Shown here in pieces: positions 1 through 8,307 of a stretch of DNA of 64,000 bases. Both the position numbers and the translations under genes were made by a program. The notes beneath the pieces were generated by a model that had not been told where the DNA came from, made no database searches, and worked only from the letters and a program-made list of their open reading frames with translations. Position 1 is the first letter of the stretch. Every line of letters begins with the position of its first letter. Origin of the DNA: Paraburkholderia dioscoreae (lineage in GTDB: Bacteria > Pseudomonadota > Gammaproteobacteria > Burkholderiales > Burkholderiaceae); assembly GCF_902459535.1 (NCBI RefSeq), contig NZ_LR699553.1, forward strand, positions 2,604,001 to 2,668,000, given 5' to 3'.

Positions 1-213
1 CGCCCGCCCGAGCCTGCCGCCGCGACGCTGCAAACGGATGTAGCCCGCCACGTACGCGAGCGCGCTCACCGCCATCAACGCGATCACCCAAGCCTCAAAG
101 CTCCAGCCGAACGAAGGCGCCGAGCGCTCGGCGTCGCTCAAAACATGGGCACGCGCAAGCGGGCATCCGGTCAGCAGGAGCGTCAAGGCGGCGCGTTCGG
201 CAAGTGTCTTCAT
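1..213 (-). CDS. CtaG-type (caa3) cytochrome c oxidase assembly protein, N-terminal part
   Basis: This reading frame is open from an ATG at 213 to the left edge of the window, so only about 71 N-terminal residues are visible and the stop lies outside. The protein starts with a signal-like stretch (MKTLAERAALTLLLTG) followed by an Ala-His-Val-Leu segment and a hydrophobic helix (AWVIALMAVSALAYVAGYI). That layout fits the caa3_CtaG family of multi-pass copper/assembly proteins found next to cytochrome oxidases. The ATG overlaps the TGA of the preceding gene by four bases (ATGA), which indicates translational coupling in the oxidase operon. The family call rests on the N-terminus and the neighbourhood. 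Confidence 0.7.
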   Translation of the reverse strand, partial: MKTLAERAALTLLLTGCPLARAHVLSDAERSAPSFGWSFEAWVIALMAVSALAYVAGYIRLQRRGGRLGRA

Positions 214-539
214 CGGCAAGGCGGGAGAACCCATTGCGGAAACCACATCGCGAGTTGAACGACCGCGCTGAGGGCGCCGACAACCATCGCCATCAGCGCG
301 AAAAAAGCGCCGCGCGACGCCCGCGACGCGTAAGCCGGAGCGTCCGCATGCCCCTGCGCGCGCCAGCTCGCCCAGCCAAGCCACGACGACAGCACGCAGA
401 ATCCGAACGCCAGCGCGCTCACCAGATGAAGCGGCCAGACCGCACCCGTCCCGCAGACCAGCCGGATCAGCGCGTAATTGATGCTTTGCGTGGCGAGCAC
501 CACCGTGGGCGCCGCGAGCAGACCGAGCCAGATATTCAT
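210..539 (-). CDS. small membrane protein of the cytochrome oxidase cluster
   Basis: This gene encodes 109 residues with about three hydrophobic helices (residues 3-27, 34-56 and about 78-105). It lies 16 bp after the subunit I-III gene and overlaps the CtaG-like gene by four bases. The ATG at 539 (MNIWLGLLAAP) was chosen because the longer frame would start upstream with a polar, cysteine-rich stretch that does not look like protein. No catalytic motif is visible. Its size, position and topology resemble the small accessory subunits or unnamed membrane proteins that accompany caa3/aa3 oxidases, but the sequence is not recognisably subunit IV. A role in the oxidase complex is inferred from the operon alone. 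Confidence 0.7.
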   Translation of the reverse strand: MNIWLGLLAAPTVVLATQSINYALIRLVCGTGAVWPLHLVSALAFGFCVLSSWLGWASWRAQGHADAPAYASRASRGAFFALMAMVVGALSAVVQLAMWFPQWVLPPCR

Positions 540-555
540 GGTCGCGCTCCATGCT

Positions 556-3207
556 CTACAGGTGCATGCGCGGCGCGAGATACAGCACCGCATAGATAGG
601 CAGCCAGCTCAGTACGACGAAGTACCAGTAAATCGCGTTCTCGCTCGTATCCAGAAGCCGTTTGCCCTCGAAAGGTCCGGTAAACAGCAGCGCGGCGAGC
701 ACGGCCGTGTCCACTGTGTCCGTGATCAGATGCGTGGTATGCAAGCCCAGCAGCAACCAGACGATGGAGCCATACGCGTTCGCGTACCACATGACGTTCA
801 ACGCGGCGAACTCGAAACCGCGAACGACCAGAAACGCCACCGCGAACGCCAGGCACACGCTCAGCCATATTCGGGCTCCGACACGATCGCCACGTTCCGC
901 CGCGCGCTTCGCCAGTTGATTCGGCCACAGGCTCGCCAGCAGAATCACCGTGTTGACCGTGCCCCACAGCAAGCCAGGCGGCGGCGCATGCATCGGCCAC
1001 GCTGCATTCACGCCGCGCAAATAGAAGTACATGGCGACTGCGATCGCGAACACCGTCCCTTCGATCGCCATGAGCCCCGCAGTTGCCCACCACATCAAAC
1101 TGCGATGACTGAAGCCGAAGCTTGGGAGCTGGCGCACTTCGAGTGTCGAAGCCGCCTGCGCCGTGTCGCTTTCGCCCGGTTCGAGCAGTTTCACTCGCGG
1201 CCCCTCGCCCGCATCGGCGGGTACGTCGCCGGTCCGGCGTGACACCTCGTCATCCCAGGGCAAGCGCTCCAGCGCCCGCGCGATCGCATTGTTGCCGCGC
1301 CTCGGCCAGAACCACGCGACCATCGCCACGCCGACCGGCACGCTGCCCCACCACACGGCTGTCGGCGTGAAGATCGAGCCGATGAAGAAGACCGTTGTCG
1401 CGACGGCGCTGAGAAACGGCCAGATGGAAGGCGTCGGGAAAAGCGGCCGGGTTTCCGGCATCGCGTCGAGCGCGCTCGTGGTCAGCACTTCGCGCGCGCC
1501 CGCCGCGAGACCGGAGACTGTCGCCGGCTGCCGTACCGGTTCCCATAACGGATCACGTCCATGCACCACGGGCAACACGTCGAAATTGTGCGGCGGTGGC
1601 GGGCTCGGCACACTCCATTCGAGCGTGCTCGCGCCCCACGGGTCGGCCGGCGAGCGCTCGCCATGCCCGCGGCTCTTCAGCACGTTCACGAGAAACAGCA
1701 ATACGCCGGCGCCCATCGTGTAAGCGCCCAGCGTCGCGCTCATATTCATCGGCCCCCAGCCGAGACCCTGCGGATAGGTCCAGATGCGCCGCGTCATGCC
1801 ATGCAGGCCGAGCCAGTGCATCGGAAAAAAGGTGACGTTAAAGCCAATGAAGAAGAGCCAGAAATGCCAGCGCGCAAGCCGCTCGCCGAGCAGGCGACCG
1901 GTGACTTTCGGAAACCAGTAGTAGAAAGCGCCGAACAGCGGAAACACCGCGCCGCCGATCAGCACGTAATGCAGATGTGCGACGACGAAATAAGTGTCGT
2001 GCACCTGAAGATCGAGCGCGACCGAACCGAGCATGATGCCGGTCATACCGCCCAGCACCAGAACGAAGAAGAACGCCAACACGAAAAGCAGCGGCGCCTT
2101 CAGTTGAAGACGGCCAGTCAGCAGCGTCGCCAGCCAGCAATAAATCTGCACGCCCGAGGGCACCGCGATCAGCACGCTTGCCGCCGTGAAAAAACTCTTG
2201 CCCAGTTCGGGGACCGTGGTGGCGAACATATGGTGCACCCATAAGCCGAAGGCGAGAAACGCGGTCGCGATCAGCGACAGCACCATCGCCGGATAGCCGA
2301 CCACCGGGCGCCGTGCGAAGGTCTGAATGATCGACGACATGAACCCGAGTGCGGGAATGAAAATGAGGTACACCTCCGGGTGGCCGAAGAACCAGAACAG
2401 GTGCTGCCACAACAGCACGTCGCCGCCGAGCGCCGGGTTGTAGAACTGGGTGCCCACCAGCCGGTCGAGAATCAACGCCGTGCTTGCCAGCATGATCGAC
2501 GGCATCGCAAAGAGAATCATGAACTGCGTGACGAGCGTCGCCCATGCGAAGAGCGGCAGCCGGTTGAGCGACATGCCGGGCGCACGCATCTTCAGAATGG
2601 TCGTGATGAGGATCACCGCTTCGAGCAAAGCGGCAAGCTCGGTGAAGGTGATCATCTGGGCCCAGATGTCCGTGCCTTTGCCGGTTGCGTAGTCGGGGCC
2701 GGCGAGCGGCACGTAGCTGAACCATCCCGCTCGCGGTGCGGCCCCGAGCGCGAAGGCGACGTACAGCGTCAGCCCGCCGAACAGAAAAACCCAGTACGCG
2801 TAGGCGTTCATGCGCGGGAACGCCACGCTGCGCGCGCCGATCATCAAGGGAATCAGGTAGCTCGCAACCGCCTGCATCATCGGCACGGCGAACAGGAACA
2901 TCATGGTCGTGCCATGCAGGGTGAAAAGTTCGTCGTACAGATCAGGTCCAACCAGACGGTTGCCTGGGCGTGCGAGCTGCGTGCGCATGACGAGCGCGAG
3001 CAAGCCGGCCAGCAGGAAAAAAACGAAGGTGGTGACGATGAAACGGCGCGCAATGGTCTTGTGATTCACGGCGGAGAACCAGCCGACGAATCCGGCCGGA
3101 TCGCTCCAGGTTTCGGCGAGCATGGCACGTGTCCCGGCGGGCGCATCCGGTCCGTCCTTCACCAGCAGGTCGGAACGCTGGCGGGGGGAATTGTCGGGCG
3201 CCGTCAT
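556..3207 (-). CDS. cytochrome c oxidase subunit I-III fusion
   Basis: The 883-residue protein fuses the heme-copper catalytic subunit I (about 40-540) to a subunit III-like membrane domain (about 690-883). It would reduce O2 to water in the inner membrane while taking electrons from the CuA/cytochrome c subunit encoded just upstream. The heme and CuB ligands are all visible: H98, H276 and Y280 in GHPEVY, H325-H326, and H411/H413 in HLH. E278 of the HPEV motif marks it as an A-type enzyme. The proton-channel positions are odd: S127 stands in the GAR-x-VAFP motif, where Asp is usual, and Q354 stands in VPSGVQ, where the K-channel Lys is usual. The start at 3207 overlaps the stop of the subunit II gene by four bases. 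Confidence 0.95.
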   Translation of the reverse strand: MTAPDNSPRQRSDLLVKDGPDAPAGTRAMLAETWSDPAGFVGWFSAVNHKTIARRFIVTTFVFFLLAGLLALVMRTQLARPGNRLVGPDLYDELFTLHGTTMMFLFAVPMMQAVASYLIPLMIGARSVAFPRMNAYAYWVFLFGGLTLYVAFALGAAPRAGWFSYVPLAGPDYATGKGTDIWAQMITFTELAALLEAVILITTILKMRAPGMSLNRLPLFAWATLVTQFMILFAMPSIMLASTALILDRLVGTQFYNPALGGDVLLWQHLFWFFGHPEVYLIFIPALGFMSSIIQTFARRPVVGYPAMVLSLIATAFLAFGLWVHHMFATTVPELGKSFFTAASVLIAVPSGVQIYCWLATLLTGRLQLKAPLLFVLAFFFVLVLGGMTGIMLGSVALDLQVHDTYFVVAHLHYVLIGGAVFPLFGAFYYWFPKVTGRLLGERLARWHFWLFFIGFNVTFFPMHWLGLHGMTRRIWTYPQGLGWGPMNMSATLGAYTMGAGVLLFLVNVLKSRGHGERSPADPWGASTLEWSVPSPPPPHNFDVLPVVHGRDPLWEPVRQPATVSGLAAGAREVLTTSALDAMPETRPLFPTPSIWPFLSAVATTVFFIGSIFTPTAVWWGSVPVGVAMVAWFWPRRGNNAIARALERLPWDDEVSRRTGDVPADAGEGPRVKLLEPGESDTAQAASTLEVRQLPSFGFSHRSLMWWATAGLMAIEGTVFAIAVAMYFYLRGVNAAWPMHAPPPGLLWGTVNTVILLASLWPNQLAKRAAERGDRVGARIWLSVCLAFAVAFLVVRGFEFAALNVMWYANAYGSIVWLLLGLHTTHLITDTVDTAVLAALLFTGPFEGKRLLDTSENAIYWYFVVLSWLPIYAVLYLAPRMHL

Positions 3208-4268
3208 CGTAGTGTGGCGAGCCAGCTGACCAGCGCCTGAAGATCGGGCGCAGATAACGGAACGGCCGGCATGGTGGTGCCGGGCTTGGTCGCGCCGGGA
3301 TCGCGGATCCAGTCGGCGAGATTGCCCGGCGTGTTGGCGAGCACGCCCGAAGCGATCGTCTGACGGCTCATCAGATGCGTGAGGTCCGGTCCCACGGTTC
3401 CGCGCGCCGACGTGCCGCGCACGCTATGGCAGTTCGCGCAACTCGACTGCTCGAAGATTTGCAGCCCACGCTGCACGGTCGTCATGTCCGCGGCGGCTGA
3501 AGCGGGCGCGGCTTGCCGCGCGGCCCATGATTCGTAATCGGCGGGCGCTTGCGCGAACACCAGCATCGCCATCAACGCATGTTCGGCGCCGCAAAATTCG
3601 GCGCATTGTCCGCGGTAGACGCCCGGTTTATCGGCACGGAATTCGATCGTCGAATCGATGCCCGGCAGCATGTCTTTCTTGCCGTGCAGATTGGGCACCC
3701 AGAAACTGTGGATCACGTCGCTCGCCTTCAGCGACACGATCACGGGCCGTCCCACCGGAACGTGCAACTCGTTGGCGGTCGCGAAGCCGGGATGCCCGGC
3801 GTCGCCGGGATAATCCGCCTTCCACCACCACTGCTCGCCCGTCACCTGAATGTGCAAGGCATTGCCGACCGGCAGGCGGGACAGCGCGCGGTCCGTCAAC
3901 ACGTCTGCTACCACGAGTCCAAGCAGCAAAACCACGGACACCATGCTTGCCAGCACGATCGCGCTCTGCGCACGGCGCTCGTGCGGCATCTGCCCGTCGG
4001 CCGCATGACGGTCGGGGCCGCCGGAACGGCGCATCAGCGCGATCAGCACGGCGGCAAGCACCGCGGCGAACACCACGCCGCACACGATCAACGTGACATG
4101 CCACAGCCCGAGGATGTACGCGGCCTGAATGCCGGCCGGATGAAGCGCGTCTTGCGGCGCGACGATCTCCGCGTGCCCGGTGCGTGCAAACAGCGCAAGA
4201 CCGCCTCCGGGCATTCCGATACGCATGAGACGGCTTCGGATTAGTGGCGCATGCAGGTGAGCAGTCAT
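3204..4268 (-). CDS. ctaC: cytochrome c oxidase subunit II with C-terminal cytochrome c domain
   Basis: The protein has 354 residues with two transmembrane helices (about 48-78 and 103-123), a periplasmic CuA cupredoxin domain and a fused cytochrome c domain, the caa3-type layout. The CuA ligands are H187, C222, E224, C226, H230 and M233 in the C-x3-C-x3-H-x2-M motif. The heme c site is CANCH at 277-281 with a likely distal Met at 333. The subunit receives electrons from a soluble or membrane cytochrome c and passes them to the fused subunit I encoded next. The ATG at 4268 has no convincing ribosome binding site; internal ATGs at residues 15 and 19 are alternatives, and either would still leave the transmembrane region intact. 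Confidence 0.93.
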   Translation of the reverse strand: MTAHLHAPLIRSRLMRIGMPGGGLALFARTGHAEIVAPQDALHPAGIQAAYILGLWHVTLIVCGVVFAAVLAAVLIALMRRSGGPDRHAADGQMPHERRAQSAIVLASMVSVVLLLGLVVADVLTDRALSRLPVGNALHIQVTGEQWWWKADYPGDAGHPGFATANELHVPVGRPVIVSLKASDVIHSFWVPNLHGKKDMLPGIDSTIEFRADKPGVYRGQCAEFCGAEHALMAMLVFAQAPADYESWAARQAAPASAAADMTTVQRGLQIFEQSSCANCHSVRGTSARGTVGPDLTHLMSRQTIASGVLANTPGNLADWIRDPGATKPGTTMPAVPLSAPDLQALVSWLATLR

Positions 4269-4459
4269 TCGATGGAACTCGACTCGCAGACGCCCTGCGT
4301 GAGCATTTTCCGTTCCTGTCCCACGCTCCAGGGGAAAACGATCGCGCCTGGCGTAAGCGGATTACCTCATGCCGGACAAGCTCTGCATGCGGACAAGCGC
4401 GTCATCGGCACGCTCCGGCGCCGCTTCGAGCCCGAAGACGCCCCCTGAAGTGCCGAACG

Positions 4460-6808
4460 CTATTGACGCAACGCCTCCAGCGCCGCGCTCAGATCCTCCA
4501 GCGCGTAAGGCTTTCGCAGTGACTTCCAGACGAAGTCCAACCCCGGTACGTCCGGCATCTCACGGCCGGACGCGAACACCACTCGCAGCTCGGGCCGCAA
4601 CCCCACAGCCTTTTGCGCCAGTTCTATGCCCGGCATGGCAGGCATCGTAAGGTCCGCAATCAGAATGTCGAACGATCCGGTTTTCAGCCAGTTCAGCGCC
4701 TGTTCCGGCGAATCGGTCATCGCAGGCTCGTGGCCCAGCATTTTCAGCAGGGCGCCGATGGCCTCGGTGGACTCGGGATCGTCGTCCACCAGCAGAACGC
4801 GCAGGGCGGCGGCGCCATCGCTTCGCGCGGCCGGCTCCTGCGCGTCGAGGCGGGTAGGCTCGGTGAACGGCCCAAGCAGCTGCCGGATCTTGTAAGCCAG
4901 CTGTTCACGCGAGTAGGGCTTGCTCAGCAGTTCCACGCCCGGATCCAGCCGGCCGCCGTGAACTATCGCATTTTGCGTGTAGCCCGATGTAAAAAGCACC
5001 TTCAGGCGTGGCAGGAACTGAAGCGCCTGCGCGGCCATGTCGGGACTGCGGAGCGGACCCGGCATGACGACGTCGGTGAACACCAGGTCGATATGGACTC
5101 CGCTGCGGATTACGGCCAGCGCCTGCTCCGCGTCGTCCGCTTTCAGCACGCTATAGCCGAGACCCGACAACGTGTCGACCACCGTCGACTGCACCTTGCG
5201 GTCGTCTTCGACAACAAGGACCGTCTCCGCGCCCCTCAGCAACGTGACGCTGGTCCGCTGGGGCGGTTCGACTGCTGTTCCCATGGACCGGGCAAGATAA
5301 ATCTTGACGGTCGTACCGTGCCCGACCTCGCTGTACAGGCGGATGTGGCCGCCGCTCTGTTTCACGAAGCCATACGCCGTGCTCAGTCCAAGGCCGGTGC
5401 CCCGACCTTCCGGCTTGGTGGTAAAAAATGGATCGAAGGCTCGCTGCAACACATCGGCAGGCATGCCCGTACCGGTATCGGTTACCGCAAGCAGCACGTA
5501 CTGGCCCGGCGGCACGTCGGGCAGCCCCGCGACGTAATGATCGTCGAGCATCGCGTTGGATAGTTCGATGGTCAGCTTGCCACCCTCCGGCATCGCGTCG
5601 CGCGCGTTGATCGCCAGGTTTAGCAGCACGTTTTCGAGCTGGTGAATGTCGATGAGCGTGTTCCACAAGCCGCCGGCCACGACGGTTTCGACCTCCACGG
5701 TCTCGCCGAGCGCGCGGCGCAGCAGGTCGTCCATGCCCCGTATGGCGGGCGCCAGATTGATCACGACCGGTTGCAGCGGCTGCTGGCGTCCGAACGAAAG
5801 GAGTTGCGACGCCAGCTTCGCGCCCCGTTCCACGGCGTCGATCGCCTTTTCGAGCCGCTCGCGGGTCCATCCGTCGCGGCCGTGCCGGTGTTCCAGCAGT
5901 TCGAGATTGCCCCGCAGCACCTGCAGCACATTGTTGAAGTCATGCGCGACGCCGCCGGTGAGCTTGCCGATCGCCTCCATTTTCTGCGACTGGAAGAGTG
6001 CCGCGCGGGTTTCTTCCAGAAGCCGCGCGGCTTCCGCGCGCTCGGTGATGTCGCGGGTAATCTTGGCGAATCCCGCCAGCGTGCCGTCGTCGTCGCGGAT
6101 CGCGTCGATCACGACGTGTGCGAGGAAGCGCTCACCATTGCGCTTGACGCGCCAGCCTTCGGCCTCGAAACGGCCCTCGCGCGCCGCGACTGCGAGGCCG
6201 TACTGAGGCAACCCGGCCGCGGCGTCTTCGGGGGTGTAGAAGCGCGAAAAATGTGAACCAATGACTTCTTCCGCCGCGTAGCCCTTGATCCGTCGCGCGC
6301 CCGGGTTCCAGTTGGTAATGATGCCCTCCGGCGAGAGCATATAGATCGCGTAGTCCGTCACACCATGAACCAGCATACGAAAATGCCGTTCACTTTCGAG
6401 AACCGCGTCGTGCGCGGTCTTCTTGTCGGTCATGTCCCGCACGATCTTCGCGAAGCCTGTAATGCGACCATCCTCCGCGCGCAAGGTGGTCGTCACCATG
6501 CTCGCCCAGAAGACGGTGCCGTCCTTGCGCACTCTCCATCCTTCGGTGTCGTAGCGATTGGTCCGCCGCGCGGTCTCCAGACCTGCCGCGGGCAGCCCCC
6601 TCGAGCGGTCTTCCTCTGTGTAGAGGATGTCCAGCGGCTGGCCGAGAACCTCGTCACGCCGGTATCCGTAAATGGCTTCTCCGCCGGGATTCCAGCTCTG
6701 GATCCGGCCGTCCGGTGAGAGTGCAAAGATCGCGTAATCGGAGACGGATTCCACCCACCTGACTGACCAGTTCGAGTCGAGCCCATCGAACAGGGGCGAA
6801 TTCATCAT
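4460..6808 (-). CDS. PAS-PAS hybrid histidine kinase with two receiver domains
   Basis: The 782-residue protein contains two PAS domains (about 15-128 and 137-258), a HisKA dimerisation helix with the phospho-acceptor H289 in GGVAHDFNN, an HATPase domain (about 385-508; N402 box, DTGTG, GTGLGL) and two receivers. Receiver 1 carries D579 and K630; receiver 2 carries D719 and K766. No membrane segment is seen, so it should be a cytoplasmic sensor. Each PAS has the NWNPG/SWNPGGE type of core motif, but no flavin cysteine or heme ligand is obvious, so the ligand is unknown. AAAGGA sits before tandem ATG codons at 6808/6805. It is upstream of, and co-oriented with, the oxidase genes, 191 bp away. 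No partner DNA-binding response regulator is present in the window. Confidence 0.93.
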   Translation of the reverse strand: MMNSPLFDGLDSNWSVRWVESVSDYAIFALSPDGRIQSWNPGGEAIYGYRRDEVLGQPLDILYTEEDRSRGLPAAGLETARRTNRYDTEGWRVRKDGTVFWASMVTTTLRAEDGRITGFAKIVRDMTDKKTAHDAVLESERHFRMLVHGVTDYAIYMLSPEGIITNWNPGARRIKGYAAEEVIGSHFSRFYTPEDAAAGLPQYGLAVAAREGRFEAEGWRVKRNGERFLAHVVIDAIRDDDGTLAGFAKITRDITERAEAARLLEETRAALFQSQKMEAIGKLTGGVAHDFNNVLQVLRGNLELLEHRHGRDGWTRERLEKAIDAVERGAKLASQLLSFGRQQPLQPVVINLAPAIRGMDDLLRRALGETVEVETVVAGGLWNTLIDIHQLENVLLNLAINARDAMPEGGKLTIELSNAMLDDHYVAGLPDVPPGQYVLLAVTDTGTGMPADVLQRAFDPFFTTKPEGRGTGLGLSTAYGFVKQSGGHIRLYSEVGHGTTVKIYLARSMGTAVEPPQRTSVTLLRGAETVLVVEDDRKVQSTVVDTLSGLGYSVLKADDAEQALAVIRSGVHIDLVFTDVVMPGPLRSPDMAAQALQFLPRLKVLFTSGYTQNAIVHGGRLDPGVELLSKPYSREQLAYKIRQLLGPFTEPTRLDAQEPAARSDGAAALRVLLVDDDPESTEAIGALLKMLGHEPAMTDSPEQALNWLKTGSFDILIADLTMPAMPGIELAQKAVGLRPELRVVFASGREMPDVPGLDFVWKSLRKPYALEDLSAALEALRQ

Positions 6809-7049
6809 GGCGTTCCTTTCTCCCAGAGTTGCTCGTCAGTGAACGCGAAGCAAGCGCCTGATCGTAATCGTCGCACTATACCGCGAGAGACTTTGCCTAC
6901 CAATAACCATGCGCCGTCATGCAAGGCAAACCGTTGCAACCGCCCCGGCTGATCCCCACGCCGGCGTTGAGCACCGCCAGCGCGTTCCCCGCCGATTTGT
7001 TAATCTCTCTGCGAAAACACTTGTCCCCCCGGACACAAGGAGCTTGAGC

Positions 7050-7925
7050 ATGAGTGACCGCGCCGATTACGTGCCGCCGAAAGTATGGACCTGGAACAAG
7101 GACAACGGCGGCCGCTTCGCGAACATCAACCGCCCTGTCGCGGGGGCAGCGCATGAGAAGGAACTGCCGGTCGGCCGCCATCCTCTTCAGCTCTACTCGC
7201 TGGCCACGCCGAACGGCGTGAAGGTCACGGTGATGCTCGAAGAACTGCTGGCGAGCGGTCACAGCGGCGCGGAGTACGACGCGTGGCTGATCAGGATCGG
7301 TGAAGGCGAGCAATTCGGCAGCGGGTTCGTGGCCGTGAATCCGAACTCCAAGATTCCCGCGCTGCTGGATCGCAGCGGCCCCAAGCCGATCCGGGTTTTC
7401 GAGTCCGGTGCGATTCTCCTGTATCTCGCCGAAAAGTTCGGCGCTTTTCTGCCGACCGAACCTGGCGCGCGCGCCGAATGCCTGTCATGGTTGTTCTGGC
7501 AGATGGGAAGCGCCCCGTATCTGGGCGGCGGCCTCGGCCATTTTTACGCATACGCGCCGACGAAAATCGAATATGCGATCGACCGCTTCGCGATGGAAGT
7601 AAAACGTCAGCTCGATGTGCTCGACAAGCGGCTCGCGGAAAACGAATACGTGGCGGGCAGCGAGTACACGATCGCCGACATGGCGATCTGGCCTTGGTAC
7701 GGCGGCCTCGTCAAGGGCTGGCTCTACGAGGCGGCCGAATTCCTGTCGGTGCAGGACTATCGGCATGTTCAGCGCTGGGCCAATGCGATCGGCGAACGTC
7801 CGGCGGTGCGTCGGGGACGGAAGGTCAACCGCGTGTTCGGTGAGCTTTCAGATCAATTGCACGAACGTCATGATGCAAGCGACTTCGAGACGAGCACGCA
7901 GGACGTCCTGACCGCGCAGAAGTAG
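7050..7925 (+). CDS. yghU: YghU-type glutathione S-transferase / disulfide-bond oxidoreductase
   Basis: The 291-residue protein matches the YghU/Nu-class glutathione transferases, which reduce disulfides with glutathione in the cytoplasm. It shows the family N-terminal extension (YVPPKVWTWNKDNGG), a thioredoxin-fold half (about 45-135) with the TPN motif in LATPNGVKV that contacts glutathione, the NPNSKIPAL and ESGAILLYLAEKF segments, and an all-helical C-terminal half. The ATG at 7050 was chosen over an upstream frame because AAGGAG lies at 7037-7042. The gene stands alone on the plus strand and is followed by a possible small hairpin terminator. The family assignment is firm; the physiological substrate is not visible. 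Confidence 0.93.
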   Translation: MSDRADYVPPKVWTWNKDNGGRFANINRPVAGAAHEKELPVGRHPLQLYSLATPNGVKVTVMLEELLASGHSGAEYDAWLIRIGEGEQFGSGFVAVNPNSKIPALLDRSGPKPIRVFESGAILLYLAEKFGAFLPTEPGARAECLSWLFWQMGSAPYLGGGLGHFYAYAPTKIEYAIDRFAMEVKRQLDVLDKRLAENEYVAGSEYTIADMAIWPWYGGLVKGWLYEAAEFLSVQDYRHVQRWANAIGERPAVRRGRKVNRVFGELSDQLHERHDASDFETSTQDVLTAQK

Positions 7926-7956
7926 CGGCTTTGGGCAAGGTCATGGGGTGAGCTAT

Positions 7957-7980
7957 GGGCACGGGTGTGGGTGCCCGTTT
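7957..7980 (+). terminator. possible hairpin terminator after the glutathione transferase gene
   Basis: A short hairpin with arms GGGCAC and GTGCCC, an 8-nt loop, and a following GTTT lies 31 bp after the stop codon. The T-run is weak, so this is only a candidate. Confidence 0.3.
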
Positions 7981-8049
7981 GTGAGGTTGATACCGTGTGC
8001 GAGGGCTTTTGCGAAGCTCCCGCAATCCGCAATGCCGGGCATTGTCACG

Positions 8050-8290
8050 CCGGGGCGTCAACCCCCTGGCCATCAGACGACGCGCGCTGCCGCTGACACT
8101 TGCTTTCACAACGGTCCATCGGGAGCCTGCCTGCTGCACCCCGGCGGCGACAGCCAGCGTGCCCGACGGATGCCCGATGCGCAGCGGGCCAGCGTCCCAC
8201 CCGACGCCGCCGCGACCTCATGCGCCAATGTTCCAGGCATCGCCGCCGCGACGGCGAGGGCGATCGCGCCCGTTCCCGTCACCAGAATCT
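8050..8290 (-). pseudogene. decayed PrpF-like gene, C-terminal remnant
   Basis: On the minus strand two adjacent frames encode parts of one protein. The first (about 8290-8190) reads VTGTGAIALAVAAAMPGTLA. The second (about 8184-8050) reads LRIGHPSGTLAVAAGV, then SRWTVVKASVSGSARRLMARG. The second part closely resembles the conserved C-terminus of the PrpF / 2-methylaconitate isomerase family (RIGHPSG-x-L ... SARRLM). The two parts join only through a frameshift near 8185-8195, and no N-terminal half is present before the start of the neighbouring transporter gene. This is therefore a broken remnant rather than a working gene. Recognition is from motif memory; a translated search would settle it. 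Confidence 0.6.
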
Positions 8291-8307
8291 GCTCCCTTTA
8301 TGCTGTC

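Noticed and set aside
478..1242. Long plus-strand open frame across the cytochrome oxidase gene
   Set aside because: It is antisense to the clearly coding subunit I-III gene, has a His/Arg/Gln-rich shadow composition and no ribosome binding site.
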